Position numbers and translations under genes: made by a program | The notes under the pieces: model-generated | What the model was told of the DNA's origin: nothing | Seen by the model: only the letters and a program-made list of their open reading frames with translations | Database searches by the model: none | Origin: Clostridia bacterium | Lineage (GTDB): Bacteria > Bacillota_A > Clostridia > Christensenellales > Aristaeellaceae | DNA length: 34,311 nucleotides | Reading direction: 5' to 3' | Assembly (NCBI GenBank): GCA_017530275.1 | Contig: JAFXMP010000153.1 | Span: 1-34,311, forward strand | Shown: positions 17,431 through 24,741 of the stretch, piece by piece | Position numbering within the stretch: position 1 is the stretch's first letter | Layout: each line of letters starts with the position of its first letter

Positions 17431-18378
17431 ATGCCCAGACCTAAACAGGCGGTGCTGGAATACCGCAGCTACGATTTGCCCGCGGATTTTCCGTTATTGA
17501 TGCTCTCCGGCGAGCAATGGCACATCAGCCCGGTGCCCAGCCATCGGCTGCATATCCACAATTGCCTTGAAATCGGCTTATGCCATTCTGATGGCGGCGA
17601 AATGATCCTGGGCGAGCAGCAGTATTCCTTTCAAAGCGGTTACGTCACCTGTATCGCCCGCAATGTGCCGCATACCACCTGGTCCTCCCCAGGCACGCAT
17701 AGCCTGTGGAGCTATCTGTACGCGGAACCGGAAGCTTTGCTGGGACGTTTCGGCATTTCCCAGGTGCCCGACCTGCAAACCTTTAACCGCATGCTCTCCG
17801 GCTGCCGTTTTCTGCTGCCGCCGGACCAATATCCCTGGGCCATGCCTCTTGTGCAGGAAATCCTGAACGAGTTCACAAATCAGCAGCCGGGGTACCGGGT
17901 CTGTATTCGCGGATTGTTTCTTGCTTTGATGATCCGTCTGCTGCGCGTATTCCCCGCGGAAAACGCGGGAAGCGCCAAGGATAAAAATCTGACCGCGCTG
18001 ACGCCAGCCCTGGATTATGTATACGATCATTATGCCCAGGCGTTCCCGCTGGAAAGCCTTGCGGATGTTTGCCACATCAGCCCCACCCATTTCCGCCGCC
18101 TGTTTCACGCGCAGATGGGCACCAATCCCCTGAGCTTCCTCCATCAGGTACGCATTTTGAAAAGCTGCACCCTGCTTCGGTCATCGGAAAAAACCGTGGC
18201 GGAAATCGCCGCCCAGGTGGGATATACTTCTCTCAGCTGTTTTAATCAGCATTTTCAGCGCATCATGGGCTGCACGCCTTCCGCCTGGCGAAGGTCCGGC
18301 AGCAAAGCCCGCCCTTCTCTGCTTTCCTTCACCGGCTGGCTGGAGGCGGAGGCGTTGGACGCGGACCCGAAAATATAG
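17431..18378 (+). CDS. AraC-family transcriptional regulator
   Basis: A 315-residue cytoplasmic regulator. The N-terminal half is a cupin-like sugar-sensing domain (HISPVPSHRLHIHNCLEIGLCHSDGGEM, about 29-57, with metal-site-like histidines). The C-terminal ~100 residues hold the two AraC helix-turn-helix motifs, LESLADVCHISPTHFRRLFH and VAEIAAQVGYTSLSCFNQHF, followed by GCTPSAWRR. AGGAGG precedes the ATG by ten bases. Cotranscription with the esterase suggests it senses a product of esterase action and controls this or nearby polysaccharide genes. The ligand and targets are unknown. Confidence 0.9.
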   Translation: MPRPKQAVLEYRSYDLPADFPLLMLSGEQWHISPVPSHRLHIHNCLEIGLCHSDGGEMILGEQQYSFQSGYVTCIARNVPHTTWSSPGTHSLWSYLYAEPEALLGRFGISQVPDLQTFNRMLSGCRFLLPPDQYPWAMPLVQEILNEFTNQQPGYRVCIRGLFLALMIRLLRVFPAENAGSAKDKNLTALTPALDYVYDHYAQAFPLESLADVCHISPTHFRRLFHAQMGTNPLSFLHQVRILKSCTLLRSSEKTVAEIAAQVGYTSLSCFNQHFQRIMGCTPSAWRRSGSKARPSLLSFTGWLEAEALDADPKI

Positions 18379-18391
18379 GAAAACATGGCAT

Positions 18392-18435
18392 AAAGCCGTG
18401 GAACCGGCGCTACGTCCGGTTCCACGGCTTTTTAA
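18392..18435 (+). terminator. Strong terminator after the AraC gene
   Basis: AAAGCCGTGGAACCGG (18392-18407) pairs perfectly with CCGGTTCCACGGCTTT (18416-18431), with an eight-base loop and a following T-run. Confidence 0.92.
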
Positions 18436-18560
18436 GAACCGATATAAATAAATGAAGGCGGAACCATGAAAGGGATGAACGCAGAACGGAACATGCGGAA
18501 TCATCGCTTGTGGCTGGTTGCCATGGACATGAGCATTTAATAGTAACAGACTGCGAAACG

Positions 18561-18664
18561 GGGGAAACCGTTCTTTGTCCGGGGTTGCCGTCCGGCTTTC
18601 GCTAAAACGTCCGCTTGAGGTGTTTTCCGGTCATTTCGGCTTCTCCAAAGAACGGTTTGCCCCA
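18561..18664. repeat. Inverted repeat of unknown role
   Basis: GGGGAAACCGTTCTTTG (18561-18577) and CAAAGAACGGTTTGCCCC (18647-18664) are near-perfect inverted copies, differing by one inserted base. They enclose about 69 bases that can form further short stems. No T-run lies outside. It is in the 311-base gap between the AraC terminator and the PLP enzyme; a 24-codon open frame (18467-18541) in the gap is not convincing as a gene. Confidence 0.6.
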
Positions 18665-18689
18665 GAAAACTCCGGGTTAGGCCGTAAGA

Positions 18690-19634
18690 TTATAACAAGG
18701 CAAAGATTCCGCCAGCGCCTCCCGAATGAAGAAACAAAACGTTGTCTGTTTTTCGGAAAACGCCTTCTTCCGACATTTTCAAAAGACCTGCGAACGCTTT
18801 TCCGGTATAGACCGGATCAAGGAATATGCCTTCTTCTTTGGCCAGGATGGATACCGCGCGGTTTCCCTCCTCGGAAGGAATGGCATAGCCCGGCCCGCAC
18901 AGATCCAAAAGATGGTAGTCCTCCGCGCTGATTTCGATATCAGCTTCCAGAAGCGCGGCAGCCTCCCGCATCAGCCGGGGTGTGATCTGATCAAACGGAT
19001 CGGTATCCACCATCATGCCATGGACTTTTGTTCCCGGCAAAAACAGCTTGGCCCCCAGCGCAAGCCCCGCCATGGTGCCGCCGCTTCCCTCCGCGCAGAT
19101 CAGGTGATCAAAATGAACGCCCTGACCGCTGATTTCCTTGGCGCAGTCCACATAGCCCAGCGAACCCAGCGCGTTGGAGCCGCCGCAGGGGATTTTGTAA
19201 TACGGAACGCCCAGACGGCGGCCGATCCTGTCCATTTCTGCGTAAATATCCGCATAGTCGTCTGTATCCATCAGGATGACTTCCGTCCCCATCAGGTATT
19301 CCAGCAGCTGATTGCCTTTTCGTTCCGTGACGCCGCGCTTTTTCAGAATGAGAATGGGCTTCATGCCCAGCTTACCGGCTGCCGCCGCGGTCAGCATGGC
19401 GTGGTTGGACTGCGCGCCGCCCGTTGTAAAGACGACCTGCGCTCCTTTTTGTTTGGCGTCGGCCAGGAGGAATTCCAGCTTTCTCACCTTGTTTCCGCCA
19501 AGTCCCAACCCAGTCAGGTCGTCTCTTTTGATGTATACGTTGGTGTTCAGCCTCTCGCTGATATTCTTCAGCTTCTGGATCGGCGTTGGAAAAACGCCCA
19601 GGGAAACCTTTGAGTAACTGCTCAATTCTCTCAT
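18690..19634 (-). CDS. PLP-dependent D-cysteine desulfhydrase / ACC deaminase-like enzyme
   Basis: A 314-residue cytoplasmic enzyme of the fold-type II PLP group (DcyD/ACC deaminase). The PLP lysine is in LGGNKVRKLEFLLADA (about residue 48). TGGAQSNHAMLTAAAAGKLG is the substrate/PLP-binding loop, and AEGSGGTMAGLALG holds the phosphate. The opening FPTPIQKLKNISERLNTNVYIKRDDLTGLGLGGNK is typical. D-cysteine desulfhydrase yields pyruvate, H2S and ammonia; ACC deaminase and other amino-acid racemase or lyase activities occur in the same family, so the exact substrate is uncertain. The ATG at 19634 with AAAGGA upstream is preferred to an in-frame TTG three codons earlier. It starts five bases after the ProX-like gene. 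Confidence 0.88.
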   Translation of the reverse strand: MRELSSYSKVSLGVFPTPIQKLKNISERLNTNVYIKRDDLTGLGLGGNKVRKLEFLLADAKQKGAQVVFTTGGAQSNHAMLTAAAAGKLGMKPILILKKRGVTERKGNQLLEYLMGTEVILMDTDDYADIYAEMDRIGRRLGVPYYKIPCGGSNALGSLGYVDCAKEISGQGVHFDHLICAEGSGGTMAGLALGAKLFLPGTKVHGMMVDTDPFDQITPRLMREAAALLEADIEISAEDYHLLDLCGPGYAIPSEEGNRAVSILAKEEGIFLDPVYTGKAFAGLLKMSEEGVFRKTDNVLFLHSGGAGGIFALL

Positions 19635-19639
19635 GGTTC

Positions 19640-20161
19640 TCAATCCTTTCCTTCCAAATGGACGATAATAGGCTGCATTTTCAGCGCTGGCAGGATCACG
19701 CCGGTCAGGTCCCTTGTGGCAAAGCGGATGGAACTGGTATTCTCACAGGGATGGCACCCAAAGAATTCCTCTTTCAAAACGTCCTCGTCGATGACCAATT
19801 GGACCCTATGCTCCTTATCGTTCATGAGGCCCAGTACGGAAACGCTGCCCGGATGAAGGTCGAGAAACTGCGCCATATATTCCTCGTTGGCAAAGGAAAG
19901 GCGGCTGACGCCCATTTGTTTGGACAGCTCCTTTGTTTTGAAGGGCTTATCTCCCGGCATCACGAGCAAATAAAAGTTTGTTTGCTGGCGATTGCAGAGA
20001 AACAGGTTTTTACAGATGTGCACCTGCAAAACCGCATCTACGTCCGCGCAGATTTCCATGGTCGTGGCCGGTTGATCCGGATGATCTGTCCGGTCGAAAT
20101 CGATTTTAAGCCGGTCCAGGAACGCATAAGCCCTGATTTCCCGCTCGCTTCGAGCGGACAT
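19640..20161 (-). CDS. YbaK/ProX-type aminoacyl-tRNA deacylase
   Basis: A 173-residue editing enzyme of the YbaK/ProRS-INS superfamily, closest in pattern to ProX/PrdX, which hydrolyses mischarged Ala- or Cys-tRNA-Pro. Diagnostic parts are FDRTDHP, YLLVMPGDKPFKTKELSKQMG (with the conserved lysine), SVSVLGLMND and the GCHPCENTSS motif near residue 140. The start is uncertain. ATG at 20161 gives the usual family N-terminus (MSARSEREIRAYAFLDRL), but no ribosome site is seen; a TTG at 20191 adds ten residues. It is cotranscribed with the PLP enzyme, so both may deal with cysteine or D-amino acid metabolism; that link is inference. Confidence 0.88.
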   Translation of the reverse strand: MSARSEREIRAYAFLDRLKIDFDRTDHPDQPATTMEICADVDAVLQVHICKNLFLCNRQQTNFYLLVMPGDKPFKTKELSKQMGVSRLSFANEEYMAQFLDLHPGSVSVLGLMNDKEHRVQLVIDEDVLKEEFFGCHPCENTSSIRFATRDLTGVILPALKMQPIIVHLEGKD

Positions 20162-20251
20162 GTCAAGAGGGGAGCCATGAAGCAATTCCAAAAATGATCA
20201 CATCCAATCCAATAGTCAGTCCCGATCGTTCATGCTTTTTGATCCTGTTGG

Positions 20252-20294
20252 TAAAAACAAGAAAACCGCTGAAATGTAAGAATTTCAACGGTTT
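20252..20294 (-). terminator. Terminator after tRNA-Arg
   Basis: On the minus strand AAACCG-T-TGAAAT and ATTTCA-G-CGGTTT form a stem with one mismatch. It is followed by TCTTGTTTTTA, directly downstream of the tRNA. Confidence 0.8.
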
Positions 20295-20302
20295 CTGTGA
20301 AG

Positions 20303-20376
20303 CGCGCCCTGGGGGATTCGAACCCTCGACCTTTTGATTCGTAGTCAAACACTCTATCCAGCTGAGCTAAGGGCGC
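20303..20376 (-). tRNA. tRNA-Arg (anticodon ACG)
   Basis: On the minus strand the sequence folds as a normal tRNA: acceptor GCGCCCT/AGGGCGC, D-arm GCTC..GAGT, anticodon stem TTTGA/TCAAA with loop CTACGAA, and T-loop TTCGAAT. The ACG anticodon (with A34 probably edited to inosine) reads CGU/CGC/CGA arginine codons. The T-stem has one A-C mismatch. CCA is not encoded. It has its own promoter and terminator. Confidence 0.96.
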
Positions 20377-20405
20377 ATTCCGCTGCTCTTTCAAACAGCT
20401 CAATC

Positions 20406-20434
20406 AGTATAGCAGAAGGTCGATAAAAAAGCAA
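20406..20434 (-). promoter_or_regulatory. Promoter of tRNA-Arg
   Basis: TTGCTT (20429-20434), 17 bases, TATACT (20406-20411) on the minus strand, about 30 bases before the tRNA. Confidence 0.75.
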
Positions 20435-20657
20435 GGGGTAAAATTCGTTTTTTCAGGAAAAAATTTTGCGAGTGAAGTGTAAAAGCAACTTCCAGAGCGG
20501 GGGAGAAGGAACTGGCAGTGAACGCCCCATTCGTTGAAAATATCTTCAACTCGTTACCAAATGCATACTGCATACAAGCCCAAGGATCTGAATAAGAAAC
20601 TGAATCAAATTTTGAAGCGGGAAGTTCCTAACGGTTTTTAACAGATAAACAAAAACC
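20435..20657. other. Non-coding gap
   Basis: No gene was recognised. The plus strand holds a short open stretch (about 20523-20642) ending HTAYKPKDLNKKLNQILKREV..., which looks more protein-like than chance, but it has no ribosome site and no recognisable family. It may be a gene remnant. Confidence 0.3.
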
Positions 20658-20684
20658 GCCAGACGTTACATTGCAACGTCTGGC
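20646..20684 (-). terminator. Terminator after the helicase-oxidoreductase unit
   Basis: GCCAGACGTT (20658-20667) pairs perfectly with AACGTCTGGC (20675-20684). On the minus strand the stem is followed by GGTTTTTGTTT. It is about 190 bases past the oxidoreductase stop. Confidence 0.85.
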
Positions 20685-20721
20685 AGGCTTTATCCGTTCA
20701 ATAGCCGTTCATACGTTTCCG

Positions 20722-20860
20722 TCAGTTTGCATCCCATTCTGCTGTGGTCAGGCAATCGCCATTTGAGGCGTCCGACACGGCCACAACGATGTGCTCCACT
20801 TCGTCTACGGCCGTCGCTTCAAATTTGAACCGGCTGCGTTTTTCACATTGCCGGGTTCAA
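20722..20860 (-). pseudogene. Possible gene remnant behind the oxidoreductase
   Basis: Between the oxidoreductase stop and the terminator, the minus strand is open for about 45 codons with protein-like composition (RFKFEATAVDEVEHIVVAV, ending TTAEWDAN). It begins right after a stop codon and has no start codon with a ribosome site. It could be the tail of a decayed gene; no family was recognised. Confidence 0.3.
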
Positions 20861-20872
20861 TTCTCTGCCAAT

Positions 20873-21928
20873 TCAGAGTCTGACTTCCTCGTGCTTTTCA
20901 GCGGAATCGTAAATGGCCTGCATCATGCGGGCGGTAACGGCTACTGTTTCAATATGGGAGGGCAGCTTTTCACCGGTGCGCACGCAGTCCAGGAAGGCAT
21001 TGATTTCGTTTTCAAACATGTTGGACATTTTGAACTGGGGCTGGTAGGAGATCAGATCGTTGTTTTCATCCACGGAATAGTAAGTGAATTTTCCACCGTA
21101 ATCCAGGCGGATGCCGCCCTTATCGCCCATGAAATCGATATAGGTTTCCTTGACGCCGATGTTCTGGGCCCAGGCGCCGTGCACGGTGATGACGGGGCCT
21201 TCGGTGCGGATGAGGGCGGTGACGGAATCATCCACGTCGTAGGTGCCGTTTACGTTCTTGGTGACTTCGGACCACATATCGGTATAAGCGTAGTTGGGAA
21301 TATCCTTGCCCAGCTTGCAGAAGGTTTCGCCGGACACGGTCTTGGTTTTGGGGTCGCCTGTGCAGTACATCACGATGTCCAAGTAATGCACGCCCCAGTC
21401 GATCAGGGTGCCGCCGCCCGCGATGGCCTTGGTGGTAAACGCGCCGCCCAGGCCCGGAATGGAGCGATAAGCGCGGAAGGATACGTACACGTGGTACACG
21501 TTGCCCAGCTTGCCCGCGTCGATGTACTGCTTGATCTTCCGCACGCTGTCGTTGAAGCGGTTCACCACGCCGATGTTCAGAGTCATGCCGGTTTCCCGCT
21601 GCACTTTGAGCATTTCCTGTACCTCGGGCCAGGTGCGGGCGGCGGGCTTTTCGCACAGCACGTGCTTACCTGCGCGCATGGCGTCGATGGCGATAGTGGG
21701 GTGCACGTTGTTGGGGGTACAGATGGACAGGGCCACCACTTCCGGGTCCTTGAGCACGTCGTGGTAATCTGTGACCGCGACGCCGCAGCCGTACTTCTTT
21801 ACGGCTTCCTCAGCGCGTTCGGGGATGATGTCGCAGAAATACTTGATTTCCGCGTCGGGATTCTTCACGTAGGCGGGAATGTGGGCAGCGTTGGCAATGG
21901 TTCCGCAGCCGATGACGGCAACTTTCAT
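20873..21928 (-). CDS. Gfo/Idh/MocA-family NAD(P)-dependent sugar oxidoreductase
   Basis: A 351-residue cytoplasmic dehydrogenase acting on sugars or inositols. The N-terminal Rossmann fold shows VIGCGTIANAAHIPAY (residues 4-19) and ICTPNNVHPTIAIDAMRAGKHVLCEKPAA with the catalytic CEKP lysine (about residue 95). The C-terminal domain shows GGGTLIDWGVHYLDIV with the conserved Asp/His pair. Length and order are normal. AAGGAGG lies ten bases before the ATG. It follows the helicase by 30 bases and shares its terminator. The substrate cannot be told from sequence; an inositol, glucoside or uronate derivative is typical. Confidence 0.92.
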   Translation of the reverse strand: MKVAVIGCGTIANAAHIPAYVKNPDAEIKYFCDIIPERAEEAVKKYGCGVAVTDYHDVLKDPEVVALSICTPNNVHPTIAIDAMRAGKHVLCEKPAARTWPEVQEMLKVQRETGMTLNIGVVNRFNDSVRKIKQYIDAGKLGNVYHVYVSFRAYRSIPGLGGAFTTKAIAGGGTLIDWGVHYLDIVMYCTGDPKTKTVSGETFCKLGKDIPNYAYTDMWSEVTKNVNGTYDVDDSVTALIRTEGPVITVHGAWAQNIGVKETYIDFMGDKGGIRLDYGGKFTYYSVDENNDLISYQPQFKMSNMFENEINAFLDCVRTGEKLPSHIETVAVTARMMQAIYDSAEKHEEVRL

Positions 21929-21958
21929 GGTGTTTATCCTCCTTGTTTCATTGTGTCT

Positions 21959-23149
21959 TTACATATTTTCAAAGAAGGCTTCTCCGCCTTCCTGGTACCG
22001 CAGGGTGCCCATATCGTCGAATTTCAGATAGGTGGGCTTTGATTCCATGTATTTTAGTATTTCATCCAGCCTTACGCTTTCGGTAAAGCACAGCAGGGTC
22101 AGGGCCACGCCGTGCTTGCGCGCCCGGCCTGTGCGGCCGATGCGGTGGAGGTAGTATTCGTTTTCCGTGGGAAGGTCAAAATTGATGACCGCTTCCACGT
22201 CGTCCACGTCGATGCCGCGCGCTGCCACGTCCGTGCATACCAGAATGGGGAATTTGCCCCGCTTGAACCCTGCCATCACCTGATTGCGCTTAGACTGGGG
22301 AATGTCGCCGTGGAGGGCCTCGGTATTGTAACCCGCTTTGTTGAGCTTTTCGCTCAGGCGGCGGCAGCCGTCCTTGGTGTTGGTGAAGATCATGATGCGG
22401 CCAAATTCGTCGGAATCCAGCAGATACAGCAGATGATCGTATTTTTCTTCTCGGGTGGTGGGGATCACGTACTGGGTGATCTGTGGCTTGTTTTCCTTGG
22501 TGGCGGGAATGGTGATTTCCACGGGATCATGCTGGTATTTCCAGGAAATGGTCAGCACGTCCTGGTTGGTGGTGGCGGAAAACATCACGAACTGCCGGGC
22601 GGGGGGAATGGCTTCGATGATTTTGCAAACATCCTTGACGAAGCCCATTTTCAGCATTTCATCCGCTTCGTCGATGACAAGCGTATGCACGGCGGAAAGC
22701 CTCGCGGTGCCCCGCTGCATGTGGTCCAGCATGCGGCCCGGGGTGGCTACGATGATCTGGGGCTTTTTCTTCAGTTGATTCAGCTGCTTGGAAATGGGCT
22801 GGCCCCCGTAAAGCACGGCGACGCGCACTTCCGGGATGAAGGCCGACAGCTTTTCCATTTCCTGGCCGATCTGCACCGCCAGCTCACGGGTGGGAGCCAG
22901 AACCACTTCCTGAATGCGGCTGTCGGTAAGGGAAATGTATTCCAGCATGGGAATGCCAAACGCTACGGTTTTTCCCGTGCCGGTGGGGGCGATGGCGATC
23001 ACGTCGTGACCCTCCATCATAACGGGAATGGTTTTTTCCTGCACGGGTGTGGGCTGGGAAAAGCCCATTTTTCCAACGGCTTTTAAAATCTCGTTGGACA
23101 GGTCCATCTGTTCAAAGCCTATTGCCGGCTGCGTGCTTTTGTCTGCCAA
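21959..23149 (-). CDS. DEAD-box ATP-dependent RNA helicase
   Basis: A 396-residue RNA helicase. It has the Q motif GFSQPTPVQ, Walker A APTGTGKT, APTRELA, the DEAD box (VIDEADEML), SATT, and C-terminal VCTDVAARGIDVDDV and HRIGRTGR. It unwinds RNA duplexes in ribosome assembly or mRNA turnover. The chain stops soon after the two RecA domains, with only ~35 residues after motif VI and no RNA-binding tail as in DbpA or CsdA. The start is placed at a TTG (23149) with GGAGAGAGG ten bases upstream. The more upstream in-frame GTG (23206) coincides with the predicted transcription start. Its promoter is divergent from the glycerophosphodiesterase promoter. Confidence 0.93.
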   Translation of the reverse strand: MADKSTQPAIGFEQMDLSNEILKAVGKMGFSQPTPVQEKTIPVMMEGHDVIAIAPTGTGKTVAFGIPMLEYISLTDSRIQEVVLAPTRELAVQIGQEMEKLSAFIPEVRVAVLYGGQPISKQLNQLKKKPQIIVATPGRMLDHMQRGTARLSAVHTLVIDEADEMLKMGFVKDVCKIIEAIPPARQFVMFSATTNQDVLTISWKYQHDPVEITIPATKENKPQITQYVIPTTREEKYDHLLYLLDSDEFGRIMIFTNTKDGCRRLSEKLNKAGYNTEALHGDIPQSKRNQVMAGFKRGKFPILVCTDVAARGIDVDDVEAVINFDLPTENEYYLHRIGRTGRARKHGVALTLLCFTESVRLDEILKYMESKPTYLKFDDMGTLRYQEGGEAFFENM

Positions 23150-23211
23150 GGTTTTGATCCTCTCTCCGCGGAGCCCTGCTCCACGCTTTCTTTCATCTGA
23201 TGACACCAGGT

Positions 23212-23241
23212 ATTATAGCACGGACCTATTTGAAAGGTCAA
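23212..23241 (-). promoter_or_regulatory. Sigma-A promoter of the helicase
   Basis: TTGACC (23236-23241), 18 bases, TATAAT (23212-23217) on the minus strand. The start falls near 23205, giving a ~55-base leader to the TTG start codon. Confidence 0.8.
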
Positions 23242-23286
23242 CGAAAACATGGCTGAAAAACAGCGGAATAACCTGAAAGACGGCAG

Positions 23287-23315
23287 TTGCAATCGAGATT
23301 GTTTTGCTGTATAAT
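23287..23315 (+). promoter_or_regulatory. Sigma-A promoter of the glycerophosphodiesterase-greA-lysS unit
   Basis: TTGCAA (23287-23292), 17 bases, TATAAT (23310-23315), about 65 bases before the first gene. Confidence 0.78.
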
Positions 23316-23380
23316 ATGCCGGTAACGCCGTATGGCGTTCTTTGGTATTGCATGCAGTGCGGTGAAAGGGGAAACAGGGC

Positions 23381-24202
23381 ATGCTGTGGCTGATCATCGG
23401 GATAGCGGCGGTAGGCCTGTATCTGTTCCTGATCGCACCAGGGCTCAAGGCCCGAAAACGGGGCGAAGCGATTCCGCGCATTCCCTATGCCCACCGGGGC
23501 CTGCATGGCGGGGGCGTGCCGGAAAATTCCCTTGCCGCTTTCCGGCTGGCGGCGGAAAAGGGCTATGGCATTGAGCTGGACGTACACCTGACTTGGGACG
23601 GGCAATTAGCCGTGATCCACGATGCCACGCTGAAACGCATGTGCGGCGCGGAAGGAAGAATTGCCGATTTGACGGCCCGGGAGATTCGCGCGTATCACCT
23701 TGCCGGAACAGAAGAGACGGTCCCCTTGCTGGAGGAAGTGCTGGAAGCAATCGGCGAACGCCATCCGCCCCTGATCGTGGAACTGAAAAGCGAGGGGAAA
23801 AGCTGGAGGATGCTGCCCCAGCGGGTGCTGGAAGCAATGCGGAGCTATGAAGGTTTCTGGTGCGCGGAATCCTTTGATCCCAGGATGATGCGGGAACTGA
23901 AAAAACGCGCGCCGCAGATCGTGCGCGGCCAGTTGGCTTACGATCCCTGTAAAATCGGGGAAAAGCACAAGGAAATTTATTATTTCCTTGGCGCGCACCT
24001 GCTGATGGATTTTCTGTCCCGGCCGGACTTTATCGCTTATTGCCACGAAACGGACAGAAATCTTTCTTTCCGCGCTGTACGGCGTCTGTTCAACCCTGTG
24101 CTGACGGCGTGGACGGTACAAGCCCCGGAAGATTTCAAAAAGCTGCGTCTTTCCTATGACGTACAGATTTTTGAAGGCTTTGAACCATATCATATCCCAT
24201 GA
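23381..24202 (+). CDS. Membrane-anchored glycerophosphodiester phosphodiesterase
   Basis: A 273-residue GDPD-family enzyme that hydrolyses glycerophosphodiesters to glycerol-3-phosphate and an alcohol. An N-terminal membrane helix (residues 2-20) anchors it. The catalytic set is visible: AHRG (H38, R39), PENS (E48, N49), ELDVH (E65, D67, H69) and IHDAT (H80, D81). ELKSEG and the late AWTV also fit. It may turn over phospholipid or teichoic-acid head groups at the membrane. AAGGGG precedes the ATG. The gap to greA is only 21 bases, so it begins a unit with greA and lysS; the functional link is unclear. Confidence 0.92.
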   Translation: MLWLIIGIAAVGLYLFLIAPGLKARKRGEAIPRIPYAHRGLHGGGVPENSLAAFRLAAEKGYGIELDVHLTWDGQLAVIHDATLKRMCGAEGRIADLTAREIRAYHLAGTEETVPLLEEVLEAIGERHPPLIVELKSEGKSWRMLPQRVLEAMRSYEGFWCAESFDPRMMRELKKRAPQIVRGQLAYDPCKIGEKHKEIYYFLGAHLLMDFLSRPDFIAYCHETDRNLSFRAVRRLFNPVLTAWTVQAPEDFKKLRLSYDVQIFEGFEPYHIP

Positions 24203-24223
24203 AACAGAAAAGGAGAAACCACC

Positions 24224-24709
24224 ATGAGCGAACAGGAAAACGCCAATAAAACCGTCGTATCCGCAGAAGGTCTGCGCCAGATGGAAGAAAAACTCAAGTA
24301 TATGACCACCGTCCGCCGTGCGGAGGTGGCCGAGCATCTGAACATCGCCCGGGGCTTTGGCGATTTGAGTGAAAATGCGGAGTACGACGAAGCCAAGGAC
24401 GAGCAGGCCAAGCTGGAAGCGGATATCGTGGAGCTGGAAGCCGCCCTGCGGAATGTCATCGTGATCGACGGCGAAATATCTACGGATGCCGTGAACGTGG
24501 GCACCACCGTGCGCGTGCTGTATCTGGACGATGGCGAGGAGGAAGAATTCACCATCGTCGGCGCACGGGAAAGCGATCCCATGAACAACAAGATCTCCAA
24601 TGAATCGCCCGTGGGCGTAGCGCTGCTGGGACATAAAAGCGGCGAAACCGTCAGCGTGGAAGCGCCGGACGGAGCATATGAACTCAAGATCCTGGAAATC
24701 AAAATCTGA
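24224..24709 (+). CDS. greA: Transcription elongation factor GreA
   Basis: A 161-residue GreA. It lets stalled RNA polymerase cleave backtracked RNA. The N-terminal coiled coil holds VSAEGLRQMEEKLKYM and the tip motif ARGFGDLSENAEYDEAKDEQ, with the acidic tip residues that reach the active site. The C-terminal FKBP-like domain has EEEEFTIVGARESDP, ISNESPVGVALLGHKSG and a terminal beta-strand. The length is standard. AAAGGAG precedes the ATG. It lies between the glycerophosphodiesterase and lysS; greA next to lysS is a common order in Firmicutes. Confidence 0.97.
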   Translation: MSEQENANKTVVSAEGLRQMEEKLKYMTTVRRAEVAEHLNIARGFGDLSENAEYDEAKDEQAKLEADIVELEAALRNVIVIDGEISTDAVNVGTTVRVLYLDDGEEEEFTIVGARESDPMNNKISNESPVGVALLGHKSGETVSVEAPDGAYELKILEIKI

Positions 24710-24741
24710 CTGAATCCTTACCAATGAAATGAGGTTTGAAC

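Noticed and set aside
18467..18541. A 24-codon open frame in the gap after the AraC terminator
   Set aside because: It is very short, has no good ribosome site and no similarity I can recognise.
20744..22042. A 432-residue open frame on the plus strand opposite the oxidoreductase
   Set aside because: It is antisense to a Gfo/Idh/MocA enzyme with intact motifs and shows no domain of its own.
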